Source of the DNA: Girardinichthys multiradiatus
Taxonomy: Eukaryota; Chordata; Actinopteri; Cyprinodontiformes; Goodeidae
Reading direction: 5' to 3'
Assembly (NCBI RefSeq): GCF_021462225.1
Contig: NC_061804.1
Coordinates: forward strand, 38,988,975-39,052,974
DNA: 64,000 nt
Shown here in pieces: positions 53,955-64,000 of the stretch. The position numbers and the translations under genes are program-made. Below the pieces are notes generated by a model, which searched no databases, was not told the DNA's origin, and saw only the letters and a program-made list of their open reading frames with translations. Positions within the stretch are counted from its first letter, which is position 1; each line of letters opens with the position of its first letter.

Positions 53955-55022
53955 TGCACCTTGACATTCTTCACATTGAGTCACGTTACAGCCACAAGCT
54001 TTGATGTATTTAATTGGGAAATTAATTGACAACACAGTACTGAGTAACTGTGAGGAGGAAAATAAAATGATTCATGTTTTTAACATTTATACAAATAAAA
54101 AATATAAAAACTATGATGTGTTTGTATTGAGCTCTCACCGAATCAATACCTTGTAGAATCACCCTTGATGTAATTATATCTGAAAGCCTGACGGAGTTTA
54201 TCCCCTCCAGCTTTGTGCATGTAGAGATCAACATATTCATCCTTTCTTCTTTTCAACATGGCTCAACGTCTGTCAGATTGGATAGAGAGTGCCTGATCAG
54301 ATTTAGGTCTGGGTTTTAACTAGGCCATTAAAACACACAAATATGCTTTGATCTAAACATTTCCACCATTGCTTGGGATGCATGTTCAGCGTCAACTCAA
54401 CCAGCAAGTATAAACGTGTTTTGTTTAAATAAGACTTAAATTAGAATTAATAAATGCGATTTTATGGTATCTTTTTTCCACATAACGTGGCGCTTGGAAC
54501 TACATCAAAAAATGTACAGCCAATCAATGTGATCAGTATAAGTGATCAGCACTCATGGGCAATCGGTGTTGGAAGCATTAAACTAGATCGGAGCATCTAG
54601 TGTTCTAAACGTCTTCAGGACGTTCTCCTCGACTCGTCTGCTGCGTTCCTTCATCTTCATGATGGTGGTTGTTCATTAATGTTCTCTAACCAACCTCTGA
54701 GGCCTTCACAAGACAGTTCCATTCATACGGAGATTAAATTACACACAGGTAGACTATTTATTAATTAATTGACTTCTGAAGATATTTGGTTGCACTGAGT
54801 TTTATTTAGGGGTATTAGTGGGTAGAATATAAATGCAAGCCAGTTTGTGAAAAAAATCCATTTGTAAGAAAAACTATATAAATTCTCTTCACTTCACAAT
54901 TATTGCTACCTTGTGTTGGTCTATCACCTAAAATCATAATAAAATAAACTGACGTTTCTGGCTGTCATGTGGCAAAATGTGGGAAAGTTCAAGGGGTATG
55001 AATACTTCGGAAAGCCTCTGCA
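53955..55022 (-). mobile_element. Tc1 family A, internally deleted copy with both ends
   Basis: The left end reads CACATTGAGTCACGTTACAGCC and the right end AAAGTTCAAGGGGTATGAATAC; these are the two family A termini in opposite orientation. The minus strand keeps an N-terminal scrap (around 54,690-54,620, DNA matching the start of the KTKEHSR region) and antisense C-terminal sequence (54,170-54,400). The middle of the transposase is gone. Confidence 0.7.
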
Positions 55023-55803
55023 AGTGCAAACTGATAGAAGATCTAAAAACATCCTGGCCTACGACCAAACAAGTAACATTGGAAGGGCATCTATAAAAAT
55101 GAACACATTTATTATTCCCAACACCTGCGGCTGAAGTTTATTCCAGCATTCAACCCCAGGTAAAGACAGTTAAAGAAATATTATTGAAACATAAAAAAAA
55201 TATTATTTAATTGCACGGATATTTGTATTTGGGAGTTTTCACAAACCACCAACAATAATAAAGCAGCTGCAAAAAACCACACCTAAAAGCTCATGTTTAG
55301 AAACAGCACATTTGATTATGTTTGTGTTGAAGAAACTTTCAGAAATATACTCCTTAGAATAATTGACCGGAGAAATCTACCACTGATTTCTTATCGTTAT
55401 AAAAATCTACAATCAATCCTGTTGATGTGCTAACAGAAAGTAGGTCACGATGTTAATCAGTAACTATCGGCACATTCTGTGAACAGTGTGGGAAGCCTGC
55501 AGGATGTTACTCAGACGGATAAATGATCCAAAGTACGCAGCGATGCGAGGCTGCTGCATACAACCAGTGGTTTATTTATGGGGAAAGCAATCTTTATTTA
55601 GAGTAATGACACCAGGGTAAACTGGCCTTCTAGCTCTAAGTGAATATAATGGACTGATAAGAGAGGCCATCATTTCAGTCCAAGGAAAACAAGGAAAAAT
55701 GAAAAATGGATTGCTAGTAAATGCAGCCGAGCATGCATACCAGACACACTCCTTTATTTCATGGAGCTTAGTGTCTGTAGGTAAACTAAAATGCATGCCA
55801 GTA

Positions 55804-55857
55804 TATGTATATGTATATGTATATATACATATACATATGTGTGTGTGTGTGTGTGTC
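55804..55857 (+). repeat. (TATATG)n / (GT)n compound microsatellite
   Basis: Three GTATAT-type hexamers run into a TATATACATATACATATG palindrome and then (GT)n. Partly self-complementary. Confidence 0.85.
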
Positions 55858-57759
55858 TGCACTCTGCAGAGCAGGAGCTGAGCTGTAAGGTTGGAGGGCA
55901 GTGGGGGTGGGGTCACGCAGGCTAATTAAAAAGTTTGTTATAATAACTAATCCCATCTGGCTGTGGTTCTCTGAATCACCATTTGCCTCCAGTCTCCATC
56001 ACACTGTGACACAGCACAACCAGCATGATCACTGGGAGTGGAATACTAATCTGGAATAGGCTCAAGGAATTTAGAGCGTCAGCATGCTCCAGTCTACACT
56101 ACGCTCTGCCCTTTCTCACTCAATCTCAGCCTCTTTGTCCCTTCCGGCCCGTCCTCCTCCTCTTTAACACAACTGGGACTGTGGAGTGCGAGTCTCCTGG
56201 CCTCCAATTCTCTGCGGGCATGCTGATTGTATCCCCACCACCCACCCCATCCACCTTTGTCAGCATACAATAGGGAGAGAATCCTGTCTCCTGGCAACCA
56301 ATCCCTCAGAGAAGGTTGCTGTGGTGCTTAAGAGGCAGAGTGACGGAGGGAGAGAAAGACGTAGATAGACAGTGAAGGAGGTGAGGAGCAGGAGAAAGAA
56401 GTTAAGTAGAAGGACACAGAAAGGGGGACGGATGAAAAGGGAATCTACGTCTCATTTCAAATGCATTTGTTGAAGTCAACAGGCTCTCCAGCTTTATAGA
56501 CTTACCCTAAGGGAAACCATGTGAACACTAGCATCATTCACACAGTCACCTTTAGAGAAATGCCTTTATAAACAGTTCGGCATTGGCCTCCGTAATAAGG
56601 AAAACATATTCAGATATTTTTGGAAGAAGGTTATTACACAATATCAATATTAATATGTATGTACTACAAATACACACATATTACCTGATTTTAATCTATC
56701 TGTTGTTATTTCTAACAACCCTCTTTTTCCTTTAACATGTGAAAATAACTAAGAGAAGGTTTGCTAATGTGCAGATTATAGGCACAGTTGGGTCGCAGCT
56801 GCTTTAAACAACAAAGCAACCTTAGAGATGAGATGAGATATTTGGACGTGTACACTGGTTTCAAAGCAAGGGTGTGGTCAGTTAAGTGTTTACTGTTCAA
56901 TGTTCTACAGACAAAGCAAAGCTGTGTGTTACGAAGATCAGCAGGTACTATTAATAAACCTTACAGTTCCCACAAGTTAACCTCTGTTAACCCAAAGCCC
57001 AAGACCCTCAAAGCGCTGGCTGAGACCATGGTGGATGATAAGCTTCTTCTGAAGCCTAGAACACCAACTCTTACCATGGGGAGATAAAGGCAGCAGCTAT
57101 TTCAGGCTCATAAGACAACAACAGTGACAGAAAAAGCCTGGCTAGGTGAAAGAGGTGAATTACACTGCACTGGGATTTACTTCTATTTACCTTCTTCATG
57201 CTTTGCATAGCCTTAATCCTGTTAAAACTACGCATTTGGTCTACTGCATGCTTCAGAGGCTCTGACAGCTTTAGTTCACCATCAGTCAACTTCAAAGTAT
57301 TTCAGCCAATCAGCTGAAAATAGGGAAATGTATTATCACTGAAGTAGAGGAGATGGTTCCAGGTAAAGAGATGGGCACACATGAAGTACCATCTTTTATG
57401 CATTACCCAGCAAGTGCAATAATCTTGGGCCTATAAAGCAGAAACATATGGAATAAATCTTTGAAAATAGTGTTCTATTCAGTAGGGGAGAACAGAAAAC
57501 TCCAAAGCTGAAATACAAACCGCAGTGGTGGAGTTTTGGATGAAGGAGTCACATTTTTCTGGATCTGCAAGAACGTTGGAATGAACATTAGTGATTTATT
57601 ACAGTAACTCTGCAGTGTGTGGGGCTATGGAATGAGCAAATTACGCAGCACAGCCAGACTCCAAATCAAACATGGGCAAGCCAATCCCTCTGACCGTGCT
57701 GAGGAACATCAATTATTTCCGGCACAACAAAGGATATCGCCTTAACTTGGTTGCCGGTC

Positions 57760-58160
57760 TGAAAGATCGCTCTGAACGCTGGCCATAGTGCTCCCACTGG
57801 AACCGTTCAATTTGAGGCGAGGTGGGTGCCCAGAGAGGTAGCTCGGCTGCCGTGTATTTAATGTAGCAGAGAGCTGGGATTGTTGAACCATACTGATCGT
57901 GTTATAATGCAGCCTGAGAGCTCCACTTGCCACACAGAGCATCCATCAATCCCCAGTGCGGAGGACCTGAAGGCTGTTTTGACATAATTGAACATTAAAT
58001 GATGAAGGGAATGATTAATGACTGGCACTTTACACCGTTGCCTGAGCACTGGACAGCTTTTAGTATGGCCCCTGGAGGATGTGGTTATTGCCATGTCTGT
58101 GCATGTCCACAACATCCAATTTAAATTCATAAACATCAATTGTAGCTGTAACCCTACTGT
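57760..58160. promoter_or_regulatory. candidate conserved non-coding element
   Basis: About 400 bp of balanced composition without an ORF or repeat signature. It contains TTGACATAATTGAACATTAAA and GGAATGATTAATGACTGG (ATTA/TAAT cores) and CATCAATCCCC. It lies 5' of cxadr exon 2. Texture-based call only. Confidence 0.3.
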
Positions 58161-60045
58161 AATTGCTTAAAGGCTTATGAAAGGACTTGCTTAACAGAAA
58201 ATCCTTTTATTTGGTTAGAAAGAAAGAAAGCCACTCTGAGATATGTTTCAGTTGATTTGGAATCCTGCCATCGCAAAAGAAAAACTAAAGTCTTTAAACA
58301 ACTGTGGGAATACAGCGAGAAAGAAGAGGGAGAGGGAGTTATTTTATAATGAATGATCACGTTTTAATTACCGGGACTCTAAATGACTGAGCTCAGAGCT
58401 GACATGCTCGGTTACGGCCATAAAATAAAGCAGATTTTAATCAGTTATTATGGATAGTTCTAAAGCTACTCAAACCAATAAAGGTTAATAGCCTCAAGTA
58501 TCAAATATGAATACAGCAGAAAAATGGGTGTATGGTCCTTCTCATGCTTATTTTGGGATGTACCGATTTGGACGTCAGTGCAGGATACTTCAATCCCACA
58601 CCAAGCCATAGAACATGTACACAAGTTTAAGCCAGGGAGGACTTCAAGCTGTATTGAAGAATTATTAGTCCATACTAATGAGCAATAATACAGCAAGAAC
58701 GTGATTTTTGGTTTGGGTAGTCATTTGTTTTGTTTATCAAGTAACTTGGAAGGGAAGAGGCTGATGAGGTAATGTACCACAGGCTGCATAAAGTTGTGTG
58801 TTTGCTGCAGGTAAGCTGACTGCTTGGGTAATATTTAGGATCTTGAGCAGCATGTAGACAGATTTAAAGAGTCTGCAGCTGTGGGTCTCTCGTGTGTAAT
58901 TGTGCACATGAGCAGTGTTTCCTGGACTAAACCATTTGTTTATGCAGAGTGATCAGTTGTCATTAAAGGGTGCATATGCTCAGTAAGACACATTTGTGCG
59001 TTTACTTGAAGAGGCAGAATTAAGAACAGAGCCCGTTCTGGCCAAGGCATTTCACATCTAATGAGAAACTCAAACAGAACTCTTTGGAAGTCTTCACAGG
59101 GCTAAAAAACTATTTTACCTTCCCACATTACCCATGCCCACTTGACATTTCTGACCAATCAAATTATAGTTGTCAGAAAACAAATTTGGTCCAGATAACA
59201 TATCAGGAACAAGCAGCAAGAACTCAACCCAGGACATCAAGAATGATGTCATTCATTTCTCCCAGCCCTGGCAGGGAGAACAAATTTATTGGTTCTTGCA
59301 GAGTACGTACAGGGCTTAAGTTGATTTTGTCTCCTAAGGCATCTTGAACCACATTTAGGGAAGCAGATCCTGTGCTTCTAATTTATAGCAGTACTGATGC
59401 TGTGTTTTGGACACGGAGACATTTCAGTGGGAGATCAGGGAAGTGCTTATTCAAATACGAGCCACTGTGGAGCGTTGCTTTGGGTTTCCGAAGGAGATGG
59501 GCTTGTGCTAAATTCACCAGACGGCCTCTGCTGTACGTCCCTGAGAAAGCCTGACATCATTTTGGCTTGTGCTGTTCTGCAAAACGTTGAGGTGTACAGA
59601 CCCTTAAATGTGATTTTCCACATTTGGATGAACTGGTTTGAAATTATATTTCAGGTTTTGCTTGTGTCTTTTAATATGTCGATCTTCTGCTACGCCACTG
59701 TCACTTTCAAATCTGACAGAATTGCGCAGTTTAAATTATAAGTGTCATGCAGAGGGAGGTTGCTGGACAACTCAGCCCAATCTGCCAACTTTGTGGAAAT
59801 TTGTTATGCTTTAAAAGATGGTGCCACAACAAAACACCTTCAGACTGTCTGAAATAACCACCACACTAACCAATCATAGTGTTACTGTTTGTAGAAATCC
59901 TAATTTTCAGACAAACAGGTCAGATTCAAAAGTAAGACCTGTAAGAAGACATGACTGTCGCACTGGGAAGACCAAATGGCTTCCCAAACAAATAACAGAC
60001 AGTCGCACTATTGTTGTGCACTCCACAATCAAGAGCTAATAAGTA

Positions 60046-61654
60046 CAGGTCCTTCTCAAAATATTAGCATATTGTGATAAAGTTCATTATTTTCCATAAT
60101 GTAATGATGAAAATTTAACATTCATATATTTTAGATTCATTGCACACTAACTGAAATATTTCAGGTCATTTATTGTCTTAATACGGATGATTCTGGCATA
60201 CAGCTCATGAAAACCCAAAATTCCTATCTCACAAAATTAGCATATCATTAAAAGGGTCTCTAAACGAGCTATGAACCTAATCATCTGAATCAACGAGTTA
60301 AATCTAAACACCTGCAAAAGATTCCTGAGGCCTTTAAAACTCCCAGCCTGGTTCATCACTCAAAACCCCAATCATGGGTAAGACTGCCGACCTGACTGCT
60401 GTCCAGAAGGCCACTATTGACACCCTCAAGCAAGAGGGTAAGACACAGAAAGAAATTTCTGAACGAATAGGCTGTTCCCAGAGTGCTGTATCAAGGCACC
60501 TCAGTGGGAAGTCTGTGGGAAGGAAAAAGTGTGGCAGAAAACGCTGCACAACGAGAAGAGGTGACCGGACCCTGAGGAAGATTGTGGAGAAGGGCCGATT
60601 CCAGACCTTGGGGGACCTGCGGAAGCAGTGGACTGAGTCTGGAGTAGAAACATCCATAGCCACGGTGCACAGGCGTGTGCAGGAAATGGGCTACATGTGC
60701 CGCATACCCCAGGTCAAGCCACTTTTGAACAAGAAACAGCGGCAGAAGCGCCTGACCTGGGCTACAGAGAAGCAGCACTGACTGTTGCTCAGTGGTCCAA
60801 AGTACTTTTTTCGGATGAAACCAAATTCTGCATGTCATTCGGAAATCAAGGTGCCAGAGTCTGGAGGAAGACTGGGGAGAAGGAAATGCCAAAATGCCAG
60901 AAGTCCGGTGTCAAGTACCTACAGTCAGTGATGGTCTGGGGTGCCGTGTCAGCTGCTGGTGTTGGTCCACTGTGTTTTATCAAGGGCAGGGTCAATGCAG
61001 CTAGCTATCAGGAGATTTTGGAGCACTTCATGCTTCCATCTACTGAAAAGCTTTATGGAGATGAAGATTTCATTTTTCAGCACGACCTGGCACCTGCTCA
61101 CAGTGCCAAAACCACTGGTAAATGGTTTACTGACCATGGTATCACTGTGCTCAATTGGCCTGCCAACTCTCCTGACCTGAACCCCATAGAGAATCTGTGG
61201 GATATTGTGAAGAGAACGTTGAGAGACTTAAGACCCAACACTCTGGATGAGCTAAAGGACGCTATTGAAGCATCCTGGGCCTCCATAAGACCTCAGCAGT
61301 GCCACAGGCTGGTTGCCTCCATGCCACGCCGCATTGAAGCAGTCATTTCTGCAAAAGGATTCCCGACCAAGTATTGAGTGCATAACTGTACATGATTATT
61401 TGAAGGTTGACGTTTTTTGTATTAAAAACACTTTTCTTTTATTGGTTGGATGAAATATGCTAATTTTGTGAGATAGGAATTTTGGGTTTTCATGAGCTGT
61501 ATGCCACAATCATCCATATTAAGACAATAAAAGACCTGAAATATTTCAGTTAGTGTGCAATGAATCTAAAATATATGAATGTTAAATTTTCATCATGACA
61601 TTATGGAAAATAATGAACTTTATCACAATATGCTAATATTTTGAGAAGGACCTG
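60046..61654 (+). mobile_element. nearly intact Tc1 transposon with about 200-bp inverted repeats
   Basis: TA flanks both ends (60044-60045 and 61655-61656). The termini are CAGGTCCTTCTCAAAATATT and its exact reverse complement; arms of about 200 bp (60,046-60,246 and 61,456-61,654) agree with only a few differences. Length 1609 bp. Inside is a transposase gene broken by a single frameshift (see next entry). High arm identity and a single lesion indicate a recent insertion. Confidence 0.95.
60374..61377 (+). pseudogene. Tc1 transposase, single frameshift
   Basis: It starts MGKTADLTAVQKATIDTLKQ with a helix-turn-helix (QKEISERIGCSQSAVSRHL) and a basic GRKR hinge, then a second DNA-binding part (RVQEMGYMCRIPQVKP). 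The first frame ends at TGA 60779-60781 right after ATEKQH. The next frame resumes at once with TVAQWSKVLFSDETKF (first Asp), then MVWGAVSAAG, FQHDLAPAHS (second Asp) and SPDLNPIENLW (Glu), and ends GFPTKY at 61377. The spacing of the last two fits a DD34E-type enzyme. The frame relation fits loss of one base (a G after CACT in the family sequence I recall). All three catalytic residues are present. Confidence 0.92.
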
Positions 61655-61974
61655 TATAAGTTGGTTCCTATCAGAGAGTCTGCTGCTGGTGATTTTGCTC
61701 CAATCACTTGGTTGGTGAATATGTACAATCTCCTCCAAAACAATGATTGTGGTTTTGCAATTTGGAGAATTCCCATTGATGATGAATACAGATGCAGAAT
61801 ATCATTCATTATTACTTTTGTCCAATCCTGTGACAACCATTTGTTTTTAATGAACTAAGTAGTCATTTTTTTTTTTTGGAATAGTTAAGATCGGTTTCCT
61901 TAAGCGGTGATTAATTAGCCCCAGCTAGTCCTGATTCACATAAAAAATATGGGAAGAAACTTGTGCCATCAGAA

Positions 61975-63687
61975 ACTGAATTTGAATTTGTGTAATTTGA
62001 AATTAAATACATTGGTTTGAAAATGAATTTCACTAAACTGAAACTGAATATAATGGTTTAAAACTGAATTTGCTTTGCTTTGTTTTGAAAATTCAGTTTG
62101 ATTACTTTCACTTTCAGGTCTGATATTCAATTTCAGTTCCAAACTTCAGTTTTTTGTGTCACACATCCCGGTTCTTGAAGCTAGAGATTAATCAAACACA
62201 GATTTACTGATTCACGGATGTCATTCACTATTGCTGTGTCCAAATTCAGGACTGCATCGTTTGAAGGACGCATTTGTAGGTCGATAACGTCCTGGATGAG
62301 GCGACGAATGCTGTCCAATCTCCAAGGTTCCAACAAATGCGTCCTTCTTTTCCCCAGATTTGAAGGATGGGTTCGGTGTGTCTTCCATGGCCCACCCTAT
62401 CCCATGATTCATTGCGGGTCGAAGTAGATTGTCCAAACGGAAGTAGCAAAGGCCGGAGGAGAGAGAAAAACTGTGAATAAAATTGGATATATTGTGCATT
62501 CTGTGAAACAACTGAACTTTTACAATGTTTTCAGACGAGAATGTAGTTGTGTAAACCTAAAATATCTGATCAGTTTATCAAGATATCGCTTAATTACGCC
62601 GATGTGTTCCTCAGCTGCCCAACCAGGCGGCTCGCCAGCTGTCAGCTGACCGGGTGGTTGAGGTGCGCTAAACCCCGAGAGAACAGCTGACTCCCAGCAC
62701 ATTGTTTTCAAAATCCCGCTGGGTATCTCCAATGGGTGGAAGTTAAATAGATATAATTCAGTCAGATAAAATTTAATATTAATGTTTGGTTTATTTACAA
62801 TAATAATAATAATTATGCTCTGCAAATAAACTGATTTAAACTTTGTTCCTAAAGTTAATATGTTAGTGTGTAAGTTGTTGAAAGCTTGACAAATAAATTA
62901 AACAAATGGTATTTGTCATCAATGTATTTTATCTAGTGTTAGATTTTTATATCTATGAACACAAACAATATTTTCAACATTTTAAATGGCTGAATAATGA
63001 ACAAGATCATAAAACAATAACATTTTAAAACAAAACACCATTATAAGCCATCAGCAATATCTAAAAGGGTAATAAAAACCGTTTAGTTATTTACAGTAGA
63101 GACAGCGTTATTAACCTTTAGGCTCCATGTGTTCGGCTTCACAACTCTGCGCTTCACGCTAACAAGGTTGCTAGGCAACAGAAGTTACGCTAAGGTAAGG
63201 GCAAGAGAAACGCAGACCGATGTAACACCAGCGGCACACTATGCTAATCTGGCATGGTTAGCTAATAGCTACAGGTAGCATAAGTGTTGCTGTTTGACCA
63301 TCATTTGTTTACATGACGCTTCTTATAGATGCTCATTTGTCTTGGTGATTGACATCCGCCAAGCTCATGTATGCTGCACTGCTGCAGCTCAACATGCCAT
63401 AAAGGAAGTTTAACCTGATGTAAAACGTAAATTGATGAATCTGTGTTTAATTAATCTGTGGCTATCCTCAAGGCCCTGGATGTGTAACACAAAAAAACTG
63501 AATTTTGGAACTGAAATTGAATTACAGACCTGAAAGTGAAATTAGTCAAACTGAATTTTTAATACAATGAAATACATTTTAAAAGCAAATTAATTCAGCT
63601 TCAAACCATAAAATTCAGTTTCAGTTTAGTAAAATTCATTTTCAAACCAATGCATTTAATTTCAAATTACACAAATACAAATTCAGT
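61975..63687. mobile_element. unidentified element with long inverted arms, no transposase
   Basis: The left arm (61,975-62,204) reads ACTGAATTTG...GTGTAATTTGAAATTAAAT and continues through TTTCACTTTCAGGTCTG and GTGTCACACATCC. The right arm (63,438-63,687) is its reverse complement with small indels. The roughly 1.2 kb interior has no open frame with a recognisable domain. The layout fits a non-autonomous DNA transposon or foldback element. A target duplication could not be fixed by eye. Confidence 0.75.
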
Positions 63688-64000
63688 CTGAGCTATTCAA
63701 ATTCACTTCAAAGATCGCTGAGGTGCTAAGGCATTTTTCAGCCTTGTCTATCCTTACAGTATTGTCTGGGCAGGTGCTGCTGATTTAAGCATGGTCATGT
63801 GGTGGTTCTGAAGGGGCCTTTGCACTGTGCTAGTGTTAGCCCCAGTGTATGCTTATATTTTTTTGCAGTGCTTACATATTGTTCGTGTCTCGTCTGTCTC
63901 TCTGTCGGCATTTATCGTTTCTACTGGAAGCCCAAAATGCTGCCAAACAAATGATTTAGGAGTAGTAGTAGTAGGATCTTCTATTCCAACTTGATGAGGA

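Noticed and set aside
60491..60892. Minus-strand ORF of 133 codons, and other ORFs antisense to the Tc1 gene
   Set aside because: Shadow frames of the transposase; no independent motifs.

Overview
This window is nuclear DNA of a vertebrate, almost certainly a teleost fish. The evidence is two intron-containing vertebrate genes with GT-AG introns, set in AT-rich sequence full of fish-type mobile elements (several Tc1 families, an L2-type LINE, an RTE-type LINE and a short repeat with a similar tail). No operon, bacterial or viral gene is present. The species cannot be named from sequence alone.

Layout. (1) Positions 1-7702, plus strand: the last eleven coding exons (714 codons) of an AUTS2-family gene, best matched to auts2. 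All exon phases join into one frame that ends at the TGA at 7700-7702, followed by a 3' UTR reaching about 8.77 or 8.97 kb. (2) About 9.0-31.6 kb: a convergent intergenic region. It holds decayed Tc1 copies (9.0, 14.4-16.3, 18.6, 21.4 and 23.65 kb), an L2-type LINE 3' end (18.84-19.71 kb), dispersed repeats, a 22-base G run and several AT-homeodomain-rich blocks that look like conserved non-coding DNA. (3) 31,600-51,443, minus strand: coding exons 2-7 of cxadr (CAR, a junctional Ig-superfamily adhesion protein), from the V-set domain to the PDZ-binding C-terminus. Exon 1 (signal peptide) was not found; it probably lies beyond 64 kb or is too short to recognise. (4) 51,444-64,000: intron 1 and/or upstream DNA of cxadr. 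It contains an internally deleted Tc1, a nearly intact Tc1 with long inverted repeats and a TA duplication (60,046-61,654), and an unidentified element of about 1.7 kb with roughly 230-250 bp inverted arms (61,975-63,687).

The two host genes run toward each other and have unrelated jobs: AUTS2 is a neuronal chromatin and cytoskeleton regulator, and CXADR is a cell adhesion receptor. Nothing shows that they work together. I see no wholly new system. The best leads are the RTE-type LINE whose reverse transcriptase core has been cleanly removed between intact ends with a 10-bp target duplication, Tc1 debris ending about 20-25 bp from two cxadr splice donors, and the long-armed inverted-repeat element near the right edge.
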